Source of the DNA: Bradyrhizobium sp. 132
Lineage (GTDB): Bacteria > Pseudomonadota > Alphaproteobacteria > Rhizobiales > Xanthobacteraceae
Assembly: GCF_023074185.1 (NCBI RefSeq)
Contig: NZ_JADPKY010000178.1
Coordinates: forward strand, 1-64,000
Length of the DNA stretch: 64,000 bases
Direction of reading: 5' to 3'
Shown here: positions 16,949 through 24,723 of the stretch, in pieces
Position numbering within the stretch: position 1 is the first letter of the stretch
Layout: each line of letters opens with the position of its first letter
Translations under genes and position numbers: made by a program
The notes under the pieces: generated by a model
What the model saw: the letters and a program-made list of their open reading frames with translations, nothing else
Told to the model about the DNA's origin: nothing
Database searches by the model: none

Positions 16949-17245
16949 TTGGAAAGTACGATCATTGGAGAATTCGACTCGCGCCGCGGCGCTGAGCTTG
17001 CGGTTGAGCATGTCGTGCAGGAATGCGGCGTGCAGCGAAGCGACGTCTTCGTCCAGTCCGCCGGCGGCGCGAACACGGCAGGGACACATCCTGCCGGTGC
17101 TGACGTCAAGGCGGCGCCCGCGCCGGAGGGGCACCAACAATTGGGAGGTCTGATCGAAGTCTCCGTGGATTTTCACGGCGACGCCCCTGAGAAGATTGCA
17201 GACATCTTGAGGGACGCCGGCGCAAAGACTGTCCGAACCAAATAG
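16949..17245 (+). CDS. Small alpha/beta stress-type protein, 98 aa
   Basis: The start TIIGEFDSRRGAELAVEHVV plus QRSDVFVQSAGG and an IEVSVDFHGDAPEKIADILRDAGA end resembles a rhizobial ferredoxin-like family related to general-stress (17M-like) domains, with beta-alpha-beta repeats and a glycine-rich linker. The chosen TTG start lies at the beginning of conserved sequence and has GGAG seven bases upstream; the frame upstream is not protein-like. Unknown function, with possible ligand sensing. It lies 81 bases before the PLD gene. Confidence 0.55.
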   Translation: MESTIIGEFDSRRGAELAVEHVVQECGVQRSDVFVQSAGGANTAGTHPAGADVKAAPAPEGHQQLGGLIEVSVDFHGDAPEKIADILRDAGAKTVRTK

Positions 17246-17326
17246 CGGCAATGGGCGACTGTGGCACCGGGATCCGCACGCGCTGAACGGTCGCCTCGGG
17301 TCTGAAGGCGCCTCTGGTCTGAAGTC

Positions 17327-19483
17327 GTGGAACCCCTTGAGCGTTCAGAGCGTTTAGACGCGAATGCGAATTGCGAGGTCCACCTGCTTCAGAGTTCATC
17401 CACCCTGATCCCCGGCGACACCGTCTGGCGGCGGTGCAAGGCGCGTCGCGTGGCGATTCTGAACGATGCTGCCGCTTATTTCGCGGCCCTGCGGGACGCG
17501 CTGCTGGAGGCGCGAGATCTCGTCTACATCATCGGATGGGATATCCATAGTGAGACCAGGCTGGTCGGAGATTCCGGGCGAGCGGATGATGGCTTGCCTG
17601 AACAGCTCGGCCCATTCCTGCGCGCGCTGGTTCAACGCCGTCCCGCCTTGCGGATCAACGTTCTCGTCTGGGATTTCGTCTCGTTTTACGCTGCGGAAAG
17701 GGAGTGGAACTCCGCGGCGAAATTCACCACCGCAACAGATGGCCGCGTCCGATTTCATCTGGATTCCACGCTTCCGTTTGGCTCGGCCCAACACCAGAAG
17801 ATCGTCTGCGTCGATGGTTCACTGGCGTTCGTCGGCGGGCTCGATCTGACGATCAGGCGCTGGGACACGAGTGACCATCGCGCCAAGCACGCATCGCGCT
17901 GTGATCCCCACGGCAAGCCATACCTGCCATTTCATGATGTTCAATGCATGGTCGACGGGGATGCGGCTGCGTGGCTGTTCGACCTCGCAGGGCAACGCTG
18001 GCGAGCGGCAGGTCAACAGCCTGATGATCGGCACGCGCCGAAGGGCATTCGGTGGCCGGCGAATGTGCCGGTGGAGGCCGAGCACTTGCCGGTGGGTATC
18101 GCCAGGACCGAGGTCATCGGTCCTGCAGGTCTAGGCATCAATGAGGTCGAACGCTCGTTGATCGCAGCGATCCGGTCGGCGACGAGCTTCGTCTATATCG
18201 AAAACCAGTTTACCAGCGCCATCAAGATCGCGCGTGAATTGGCGGAGCAGATGTTGCGCGTGCCTTCGCTTCGGATTCTGGTCGTCGCTCCCAAGCTGCA
18301 TTCCTCGTGGCTGGAATCCCAGGCCATGCAGAATGGCCGTGGTGCCTTCATCGACTGTTTCAGCGAGGCTGGCGTCGCAGATCGCATCCGCTTCGTCTAC
18401 CCCGTCTCAAGCAGCGGGGATACGGAAGCAGCCGTGATGGTGCACAGCAAGCTGATGGTCGTGGACGATCGGATCTTGAGAATCGGCTCGGCGAACCTGA
18501 ACAATCGCTCGATGGGCGCCGACAGCGAATGTGACCTGATCTTCGAATCGGCCTCCGACCAGCACCGGGAGTTCATCGCTTCGGTCCGCCGGCGCCTGAT
18601 CGCCCATTTTTGCGGTCTCGACGAACAGGCCGTAGCGCAAAACGAAGATCGTCTTTTCGCGCTCCTGGACGATGTCTCGAGAGCCGATGGGGCGAAGACG
18701 CTGCGGGATGTGGAATCCTCGGTCCTGACCAGTACTCTGGCCACGATGGTTCAGCCGGTGGCGGACCCTGAGCGGCCTCTTCATCTGGAGCGAGCGGCAT
18801 CTCGCATGTGGAGCACGAAGACGATCATCGGGATCGTGTCGATTGCCGTGGCGCTTTTTGGACTGGCGACGGCCTGGTCGTACACGTCCTTGAGCGATTT
18901 TGCCGATGCGGGGCGTATTTCGACGTTCCTGTCTGCCTACGCGCAGTCCATCTGGGGGCCGCCATTCGCGATCGCGGTTTTCGTGGTGGGCGGCTTGGTC
19001 GTGTTTCCGGTTCTCGTGCTCATTGCGGCAACTGCTGCCGCACTCGGACCATGGCTAGGCTTCGTCACCGCCATGACGGGCGTCTTGCTCAGCGCCTTTG
19101 TCGTTTTTGCGATCGGACGGGCACTCGGCCGCGAACGCCTCCAGCGTTTGCTCGGACGACGTGCCGCGCGCATCCAGGAACGCGTTGTCGGCAAGGGCAT
19201 CCTGGCCGTTGTTATCATCCGGATGATTCCCATCGCGCCGTTCTCGGTGGTGAACGTCGTGGCTGGTGCGAGCACGTTGCCTCTGCGTGACTTCCTGGTC
19301 GGAACCCTGCTCGGCATGACGCCCGGCATTCTCGCCATGGCGGTTCTGGGCGCTCAGATCGCAGATCTGGCCAGGAATGCGTCCTGGACCAACATATTGC
19401 TACTTGCACTGGCGTTCTTAAGCTGGGTCGCGATCTGCGCAGGCGCGCAATTCGTCGCGACGTGGCTCGCCGGGAGGCGCTGA
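17327..19483 (+). CDS. Phospholipase D fused to a VTT/TVP38 membrane domain
   Basis: A cytoplasmic-looking N-terminal half carries two PLD motifs, HQKIVCVDG (near residue 155) and HSKLMVVDD (near 371), each followed by the usual GSANLNNRS-type box. It should hydrolyse phosphodiesters or transfer phosphatidyl groups, as cardiolipin synthases do. From about residue 494 several membrane helices follow. They include the VTT (TVP38/TMEM64/DedA-like) core FVVFAIGRALGRERL and the IRMIPIAPFSVVNVVAGAS motif; relatives include lipid scramblases. The start is GTG. The stop overlaps the next gene by one base. Fusion of PLD and VTT in one 718-aa chain suggests lipid head-group chemistry coupled to lipid movement. 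Confidence 0.85.
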   Translation: MEPLERSERLDANANCEVHLLQSSSTLIPGDTVWRRCKARRVAILNDAAAYFAALRDALLEARDLVYIIGWDIHSETRLVGDSGRADDGLPEQLGPFLRALVQRRPALRINVLVWDFVSFYAAEREWNSAAKFTTATDGRVRFHLDSTLPFGSAQHQKIVCVDGSLAFVGGLDLTIRRWDTSDHRAKHASRCDPHGKPYLPFHDVQCMVDGDAAAWLFDLAGQRWRAAGQQPDDRHAPKGIRWPANVPVEAEHLPVGIARTEVIGPAGLGINEVERSLIAAIRSATSFVYIENQFTSAIKIARELAEQMLRVPSLRILVVAPKLHSSWLESQAMQNGRGAFIDCFSEAGVADRIRFVYPVSSSGDTEAAVMVHSKLMVVDDRILRIGSANLNNRSMGADSECDLIFESASDQHREFIASVRRRLIAHFCGLDEQAVAQNEDRLFALLDDVSRADGAKTLRDVESSVLTSTLATMVQPVADPERPLHLERAASRMWSTKTIIGIVSIAVALFGLATAWSYTSLSDFADAGRISTFLSAYAQSIWGPPFAIAVFVVGGLVVFPVLVLIAATAAALGPWLGFVTAMTGVLLSAFVVFAIGRALGRERLQRLLGRRAARIQERVVGKGILAVVIIRMIPIAPFSVVNVVAGASTLPLRDFLVGTLLGMTPGILAMAVLGAQIADLARNASWTNILLLALAFLSWVAICAGAQFVATWLAGRR

Positions 19484-20163
19484 TGCGCTTCATGACGTGG
19501 AATGTGCATGGCACGTTCAATCTCAATCCGAAGTTCGATCTGGAGGGGATCTGTTCCATCGTTCGCAAATGGGCTCCCGATGTCGTCGCGCTTCAGGAGG
19601 TGGATTCGCGATCGCGATCAGACGATCCGTTTGCGAAGCTGGCGAGTGTTGTCGGCGATCACCGTGTTCACGCCAAGTCGATCGTCACGGCGGATGGCGA
19701 ATACGGCCAGACGCTCCTGAGCCGGTTTCCATTCTCCGGCCCGCCGGAGATCGTCGACGTGTCCTATCGTGAGCGGGAGCCGCGCAGAGCGATTGCGACG
19801 GGGCTGCTGACGCCGGTTGGCGATGTACGCGTGGTGGCCACGCATCTCGGCTTGAGTATCCACGAGCGCCATGCGCAAGCTCAGGCGCTGGTGAGCCTTG
19901 TGAAACCTGAAAGGACCGTCGTCCTCGGGGATTTCAACGACTGGTTTTGGGTCAAATCGGTGCGGCGCGTGCTCGCGCAGGTCTGCCCAAACCGTACGCG
20001 GCTGCGAACTTTCCCGTCGCATTTACCTCTTCTGCGGCTTGACCGGATTTATGCAACGTCCGACAGCCGGATCGGGAAAGTTTGGACCGACGAAGAGGCA
20101 AGGGCCTATTCAGACCATTTGCCGGTGATTGCGGACATCGAGATCTTCCCCGACGGGAGATGA
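19483..20163 (+). CDS. Endonuclease/exonuclease/phosphatase family protein
   Basis: Contains the EEP fold landmarks in order: TWNVHG, LQEVDSR (catalytic Glu), LGDFNDW (Asp/Asn) and a C-terminal SDHLPV (Asp/His). Members hydrolyse phosphodiesters of nucleic acids, sphingomyelin or inositol phosphates. Length 226 aa, no signal peptide. The ATG overlaps the PLD-VTT stop (TGATG), indicating translational coupling. The partner gene suggests a phospholipid or phosphodiester substrate rather than DNA repair; that is inference. Confidence 0.8.
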   Translation: MRFMTWNVHGTFNLNPKFDLEGICSIVRKWAPDVVALQEVDSRSRSDDPFAKLASVVGDHRVHAKSIVTADGEYGQTLLSRFPFSGPPEIVDVSYREREPRRAIATGLLTPVGDVRVVATHLGLSIHERHAQAQALVSLVKPERTVVLGDFNDWFWVKSVRRVLAQVCPNRTRLRTFPSHLPLLRLDRIYATSDSRIGKVWTDEEARAYSDHLPVIADIEIFPDGR

Positions 20164-20167
20164 TCTG

Positions 20168-20194
20168 GCCATCTTCAGGATTTCCGAAGATGGC
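20168..20194 (+). terminator. Hairpin after the EEP gene
   Basis: A perfect 9-bp stem (GCCATCTTC / GAAGATGGC) begins four bases after the stop; no T-run. It is also the left end of an intergenic repeat of the type that continues with CACTGTTTTGCCCGACG. Confidence 0.5.
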
Positions 20195-20296
20195 AGAATG
20201 CCACTGTTTTGCCCGACGCGTCAAACGGTTCGGCGCCGAGGGTCAAAAACGAGACCAAAAACGAGGCATTGGAAAGCATTGCATTTCAAAGGGTTG

Positions 20297-20321
20297 GCTA
20301 CTGTGCATGGGGTTGTTTTCG
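20297..20321 (+). repeat. Interspersed 25-base repeat, copy 1
   Basis: The element begins GCTACTGTGCATGGGG and ends TTTTCG. An exact inverted copy lies at 39280. I recall this wording from many Bradyrhizobium intergenic regions. Together with the GCCCGACG motif at about 20210 it occupies the spacer after the EEP gene. Confidence 0.55.
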
Positions 20322-20452
20322 AGCTTTATCGGAGCGGCCTTCGGCGGGTGGGGTCGTTCGATAAGCCCTTGAAGAGTTGCTTTTCCGGAATGGCTGAGGC
20401 GCGCGCGGGTTCGATTTGCGGAACTTCTTTCCCGCTTGCGCGTTATCGCGGC

Positions 20453-20644
20453 ATGACTGAAGACCTTTCCTACCGACGCAAACCCTTGACCCCTGAACAG
20501 CGCCAAGCGCGCGATGCCACACGCCGGATCGAGGCCGAAAAGGCCATGCGCGATCATGAAGAGGCGCAGAAGGCGTTTTATGCCAACAAGGAACGGCTGA
20601 GGGCCGAACGGCTGGCACGTGAACAGACGGGGGCGAAGGGCTGA
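20453..20644 (+). CDS. Small charged helical protein, 63 aa
   Basis: Reads MTEDLSYRRKPLTPEQRQAR and continues as one long Lys/Arg/Glu/Ala helix (RIEAEKAMRDHEEAQKAF). No membrane segment. I recall this as a short conserved alphaproteobacterial protein without a role. The longer frame upstream crosses the repeat, so the MTEDLSY start is preferred. Confidence 0.55.
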   Translation: MTEDLSYRRKPLTPEQRQARDATRRIEAEKAMRDHEEAQKAFYANKERLRAERLAREQTGAKG

Positions 20645-20692
20645 CCGAACGCGGCCGCCACGCCAAAGACGTCTCCGCCCCGAGCGCCGGCC

Positions 20693-20917
20693 TCAGTGCC
20701 GGTGGGGGACGCGCGTCACGCTCAACGCCTGCTTCAGCGCTTGAACGGCGCTTGCGAAAGGTTTTCGTGGCGATTGCGCCTCGATCGCTTCGGCTGCGAC
20801 GCGACAATCGTCTGCGACCTTGAGCAACCCGCTTCGCGCGAGGTCCATGGTGGAGAGGGCTGCCTGCTCCAGGCAAACCCGTTCAAGCCGTCGAAACTCC
20901 CGCAACTCTTTGTTCAT
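20693..20917 (-). CDS. Hypothetical helical protein, 74 aa
   Basis: MNKELREFRRLERVCLEQAAL followed by a helix DDCRVAAEAIEAQ. All-alpha and soluble, without recognised domains; similar short proteins occur in Bradyrhizobium. It is convergent with the 63-aa gene. No regulatory features seen. Confidence 0.55.
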   Translation of the reverse strand: MNKELREFRRLERVCLEQAALSTMDLARSGLLKVADDCRVAAEAIEAQSPRKPFASAVQALKQALSVTRVPHRH

Positions 20918-21176
20918 GCGTCAGCTCTCGATGTCCCGGGGCCATGCGGCGCTGAGTCTGCTTAATGAATGGTTAAAACATCTCTGCCTAGCCAGGTTGG
21001 CTGGTGTAGAGCTGGTGCGTGCCGGTGCATGCGCCCGGTCTGCGGCGCGGCCCGGGCGGGCTTGACGGCATTTGTCTTCCGCCGGAAGCTTCAATGATCG
21101 GAAACTGACATGAACCACGCAGACGTTCGCTTCCAGCCAAGTCCGATCATCAGCCAAAGCGAGAATGGAGCTGATC

Positions 21177-21494
21177 ATGACCACGTTCGACAAGCGCGAG
21201 CAGGGCTTTGAGACCAAATTCGTCCACGACGAGGAGCTCATGTTCAAGGCCACGGCCCGGTCCAACAAGCTGCTCGGGCTCTGGGCCGCAAGCCAGCTTG
21301 GCCTCAGCGGCGATGCAGCGACCAGCTATGCGACGGCGTTGGTGACGGACCATCTGGAAAGCCAGACGATGGACGAGATCCTCGACAAGGTGTCAGGCGA
21401 TCTTGCGGCCAGGGGCGTAGCCCGCGAGCAGGTCGCGGCGAGGCTTCAGGAATGCTTGCACCAGGCGTTGCAGCAGCTTGAAGCTGACAAGTGA
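21177..21494 (+). CDS. ATPase inhibitor subunit zeta (DUF1476)
   Basis: MTTFDKREQGFETKF, then a DEELMFKATARSNKLLGLWAA helix, is the hallmark of the DUF1476 family. In Paracoccus the founding member is the zeta subunit, which blocks ATP hydrolysis by F1Fo-ATP synthase through its N-terminal inhibitory helix. Length (105 aa) is as expected. GGAG stands upstream of the chosen ATG; another in-frame ATG lies four codons earlier. Monocistronic; a hairpin follows the stop. Confidence 0.85.
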   Translation: MTTFDKREQGFETKFVHDEELMFKATARSNKLLGLWAASQLGLSGDAATSYATALVTDHLESQTMDEILDKVSGDLAARGVAREQVAARLQECLHQALQQLEADK

Positions 21495-21640
21495 AAGAAA
21501 GCCGGCCTTCGAGATTGCCGGCTTCGATGAAGGTGCTCAGCAGCGCGATCGAGGAGATGCCGATGACGGCCATGGCGAGCTTGATCTTGAGGACGCTCGC
21601 AGTGACGTGGCCGAGCCATTCCGGCTCGCTTCCGGGCACC
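21494..21640 (-). pseudogene. Fragment of a YqhA/UPF0114 membrane protein
   Basis: A minus-strand frame contains PEWLGHVTASVLKIKLAMAV followed by IGISSIALLSTFIEAGNL. This is the conserved C-terminal region of UPF0114 (YqhA) membrane proteins. The N-terminal helices and the final helix are missing, so it is an internal scrap left by deletion. The assignment rests on recall of the family wording. Confidence 0.5.
21499..21524 (+). terminator. Hairpin downstream of the zeta-subunit gene
   Basis: An 8-bp stem AAGCCGGC / GCCGGCTT with a 10-base loop, four bases after the stop codon. It lacks a T-run, so it is a weak or Rho-assisted terminator. Confidence 0.5.
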
Positions 21641-21679
21641 GTGCCGTTTCGTGCTACCGTGCCGAGCGGGAGGCGGGAA

Positions 21680-21970
21680 GTGTCTCGGAGCGGCTTCGGC
21701 AAGTGGCCCGGCGCGATCGCGCTCGCTGCTGCGATCCTGGTTGGCTGTAGCGGCGCTGAGGCGTCGGCGACGCCGCTGACGCCGTTTCGCTACGAGGCGC
21801 AGGCGCAGCGTCATTGCCCGCATGACCAGGTCGTCTGGCTCGATTTCAGCAAAGGCGTCTACTACGGCAGGCGTCAGAAGCCGTACGGCCAGGGTTATGA
21901 CGGCAGCTTCGTTTGCCTGAGCGAGGCCCGCGACAGCCTCTATCGCCGCTCGTTGTTTGGGTTGCGCTAA
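21680..21970 (+). CDS. Small exported hypothetical protein, 96 aa
   Basis: Starting at GTG (six bases after a GGGAGG), the product has a hydrophobic leader WPGAIALAAAILVGCSGAEA with a possible lipobox (LVGC). The short mature part contains HCPHDQVVWLDFSKGVYYGR, then YGQGYDGSFVCLSEA, with two cysteines likely disulfide-bonded. This is a common periplasmic hypothetical of Bradyrhizobium; function unknown. The frame upstream of GTG overlaps the YqhA scrap and is not coding-like. Confidence 0.6.
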   Translation: MSRSGFGKWPGAIALAAAILVGCSGAEASATPLTPFRYEAQAQRHCPHDQVVWLDFSKGVYYGRRQKPYGQGYDGSFVCLSEARDSLYRRSLFGLR

Positions 21971-22054
21971 AACGGGAGCAGGGCAATCCAAAACAGATCG
22001 CGTGCTGCATCGCGGTGGTGTCGTGGTTAGAAAAAAGGAAAGTGGTGGTCGTGC

Positions 22055-22153
22055 TCAGCCGAAGGCCAATGCCACGAGGCTCGAGCAGAGCAGGACCAAA
22101 CCGCCGGCGGTCAATGCCAGGAAGCTGTCGGATACGAGGTCATGGTTGCGCAT
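22055..22153 (-). CDS. Tiny membrane protein, 32 aa
   Basis: Reads MRNHDLVSDSFLALTAGGLV, then LLCSSLVALAFG: a soluble N-terminal dozen residues and one hydrophobic helix. Only a weak AGGTG leader is present. Unknown function; possibly partnered with the next minus-strand tiny gene. Confidence 0.4.
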   Translation of the reverse strand: MRNHDLVSDSFLALTAGGLVLLCSSLVALAFG

Positions 22154-22255
22154 GGGACACCTGTCGCTCTTGTCTTCGATGCTCGATCGGATCGATTAAG
22201 ATTGTCCGAACGGGCCGTCTTGAAAGAGGTGATGCTTGCCGCCCGCGCGAGTGCC

Positions 22256-22345
22256 TCAGGCCCTCGTGCGGTAACCTTCAAACGCATGGGCCAGGAAGAT
22301 CCCCGCGCTTACCAAACCCATCAGTGCCGAAACCGTCTCGATCAT
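22256..22345 (-). CDS. Tiny membrane protein, 29 aa, AHA-motif family
   Basis: Reads MIETVSALMGLVSAGIFLAH then AFEGYRTRA. One helix with a basic end. The ILIAHAIDAIR / IFLAHAFEGYR ending is shared with the tiny protein at 9225, suggesting a family of single-helix peptides. I recall near-identical short proteins in Bradyrhizobium. Confidence 0.5.
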   Translation of the reverse strand: MIETVSALMGLVSAGIFLAHAFEGYRTRA

Positions 22346-22702
22346 CGTCTAATTCCATTCCGCCCTGCACGCGAGAAAACGCGGGCGGCCTTGCACAGTC
22401 AAAAGAATTCCGGTGAGCGGCGCGACAATGGGGGTGGAGTGAGGATTTGGCGCAACAGAATGTCCGGCGGTGGCACAGAGCAGGGGTGCCCCCCAACCCG
22501 TAGTTCAGCGGCGAGAAGCAAACGCCCCGTTTACCATCCCGGCGTGAACGCTGCGGGCTCCCCATTTCCGCCGTGTTCGGGTTGCGTTATCGTTACCACT
22601 TCCGGCGCGGTGGTGGGCCGCCTCGGATTAAAGGACCGGACAGCGCTTCCCCGTAACCAAAACGGGTTGGGTACGCGTCCGGCGAAATGGTATTTGGGGC
22701 GA
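22346..22702. other. Leader region of the rlpA gene
   Basis: No gene is supported although a frame is open through it into RlpA. A small CCCGT / ACGGG stem-loop lies near 22650-22670. It presumably holds the rlpA promoter. Confidence 0.35.
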
Positions 22703-23620
22703 ATGGGGATCCGACGGTCAGATTCGGTTTTGCGGGCCGCGCGAGCTGTTGCGACGGCCGCGGCCTGCCTCGCGCTTGCCAATTGCGCCTCCTCCAACAA
22801 ATTCGCCAGCCGCGTCGATCCGAAATACGGCGTGTCCTCGAGCCCTCGGGTCGTGGCTTTGGGTGACCCGGTCCCGAAGGGCGGTGGCACTTACCGCGTC
22901 GGCAAGCCCTATGTGGTGGGCGGCCGGACCTATGTGCCCGAGGAGGACGTCAACTACCGCGCCGAGGGCATGGCGTCCTGGTACGGCGACGATTTCCACG
23001 GCCGCCTGACCGCCAATGGCGAGGTATTCGACATGGGCTCGCTGACCGCGGCACATCCGACCCTGCCGATGCCGTCCTATGCGCGGGTCACCAACGTCTC
23101 GAACGGCAAGTCGCTGATCGTCCGCGTCAATGACCGCGGGCCCTATCACGGCAACCGGCTCATCGACGTCTCGAACAAAGCCGCTGAACTCCTTGAATTC
23201 AAAGGCAATGGCGTCGCCAAGGTCCGTGTCGAATATGTCGGCCGGGCGCCGCTCGAAGGCTCCGATGACCGCCAGCTGATGGCCACCCTGCGGACCGGGA
23301 TCCCGGCGCCGTCACCCTCGATGGTCCGGGTCGCCTCCGCGAGGCCCTTCGTACCGGAGCTGCCGTCGTCGAACCGCGGCGCTATTCGCGGCGAGGTTCC
23401 GACGCCGGAGGGACGACCCTACAATCTCGGCAACACCTCCGCCGACATGGCTTCACTCAGTGCGACCTCGGAAATGTCGGCTTCGAGCCGCAACCGGGGC
23501 CGGGCGCTCCAGAACGCGCGCGCCGTGTCCTACGACGGGGACGGCCGCTACGCCACCGAGAGCGCTCCTGACGGCGCCGCCGAGGCACGCAGCATCCTGA
23601 GCGGCCGCGGCCTCTACTAG
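22703..23620 (+). CDS. RlpA-type septal ring lipoprotein
   Basis: RlpA is an outer-membrane lipoprotein and lytic transglycosylase that cleaves naked glycan strands at the division septum. A signal with lipobox (LANC near residue 29) precedes a double-psi beta-barrel: GMASWYGDDFHGRLTANGEV, VRVNDRGPYHGNRLIDVS. The catalytic-type Glu and Asp of the family are at GEVFD and NDRG. The 110-residue C-terminus is Ser/Arg/Pro-rich and contains no SPOR domain. The start is the MGIRR methionine, giving 305 aa. Convergent overlap of four bases with the next gene. Confidence 0.85.
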   Translation: MGIRRSDSVLRAARAVATAAACLALANCASSNKFASRVDPKYGVSSSPRVVALGDPVPKGGGTYRVGKPYVVGGRTYVPEEDVNYRAEGMASWYGDDFHGRLTANGEVFDMGSLTAAHPTLPMPSYARVTNVSNGKSLIVRVNDRGPYHGNRLIDVSNKAAELLEFKGNGVAKVRVEYVGRAPLEGSDDRQLMATLRTGIPAPSPSMVRVASARPFVPELPSSNRGAIRGEVPTPEGRPYNLGNTSADMASLSATSEMSASSRNRGRALQNARAVSYDGDGRYATESAPDGAAEARSILSGRGLY

Positions 23621-24570
23621 GCCGCGCTTTCCTTCAAGAACCTCACCAGCGCCGCATTCACCTCGTCGGGCCGCTCCTGCTGGACCCAATGGCCGGCGCC
23701 CTCGATGATCAGCTTTCGCGTCAGATTGGGCAGCACGCGCTCGAGCTCGTTGACGCGCTTGGCCCCGATCAGGCCGGTGATGACGGCGTCTTTCGAACCG
23801 GCAATGAAGAGCGAGGGCTGGTGGATCTGCGCATTCTGCCACGGCGCCGTCAGCTCCCAATTGCGATCGAGGTTGCGATACCAGTTCAGCCCGCCGCGAA
23901 AGCCGGACTTGCGGAAGGCTTCGGTGAAAAAGGCGAGGTCCGCCACGCTGAGCCAGTCCGGCAGCGGCTCCTCGGCGGTCGTATGGCCGAGAAAGCCGAT
24001 ACCCTCCTGCACGAACATGGCCCCGGAGGGATCGGCAAGGCCGCGCCCGCCGAGCACGACGCGCATGGTGCGCGCGACGTCGTGCTCGAACTCGGCCTCG
24101 GCAACGCCGGGCGCCTGGAAATACTGCCAGTAGAAATTGGTGACGCCGCCCTGGCGCAGAAGGTCGAGCGGCTTGCCGCGGCCGCGGAACGGTGGCGGCA
24201 CGCTCAGGCCTGCGACCGCCGTGAAGATGTCCGGCCGGAACAGCGCCGCTTGCCAGGCCACCGGTGCACCCCAGTCGTGGCCGACCACCATGGCCTTGCT
24301 CTCGCCGAGTGCCTGCACGAGACCGACGACGTCGCCGACCGTGTCGAAGATCGAATAGGCCGTCGCATCGGGCGGCGCTGAGCTCTGGCCATAGCCGCGC
24401 ATGTCGGGAGCGACGACGTGAAACCCGGCCTCCGCCAGTGCCGCGATCTGGTGGCGCCAGGAGTAGGAGAGTTCCGGCCAGCCGTGGCACAGCACCACCA
24501 GTGGACCCTGACCGGCTTCGCGGATGAACAGGTCTATCCCGTTGGCCTTGATCACGCGGGTGGAGGACAT
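23617..24570 (-). CDS. Alpha/beta-hydrolase, epoxide-hydrolase-like
   Basis: An alpha/beta-hydrolase with HGWPE oxyanion-hole motif, the nucleophile elbow GHDWGA (Asp, as in epoxide hydrolases and dehalogenases), and a catalytic C-terminal His in GAGHWVQQE. Cap-domain tyrosines, as epoxide hydrolases use, may be those in NFYWQY and NWYRNLDRNW. It would open epoxides to diols in the cytoplasm. The start MSSTRVIKANG has GAGG-containing leader bases; the frame runs open far upstream but is antisense to dacC there. 317 aa, normal length. Confidence 0.8.
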   Translation of the reverse strand: MSSTRVIKANGIDLFIREAGQGPLVVLCHGWPELSYSWRHQIAALAEAGFHVVAPDMRGYGQSSAPPDATAYSIFDTVGDVVGLVQALGESKAMVVGHDWGAPVAWQAALFRPDIFTAVAGLSVPPPFRGRGKPLDLLRQGGVTNFYWQYFQAPGVAEAEFEHDVARTMRVVLGGRGLADPSGAMFVQEGIGFLGHTTAEEPLPDWLSVADLAFFTEAFRKSGFRGGLNWYRNLDRNWELTAPWQNAQIHQPSLFIAGSKDAVITGLIGAKRVNELERVLPNLTRKLIIEGAGHWVQQERPDEVNAALVRFLKESAA

Positions 24571-24723
24571 CGCTTTTCCGCCTCGTTTCAGGGGTTTGGT
24601 CAGAAAATCTGAGGTGCCACGATAGGGGCGCGACAAGAATCGTGCAATCTCGGGAGACGCGACCGGCCTCGTGTTGTTCGCACCAATTCCAGCTGTTAAA
24701 AACGCCGCTCTCAGGGCTTGGCC

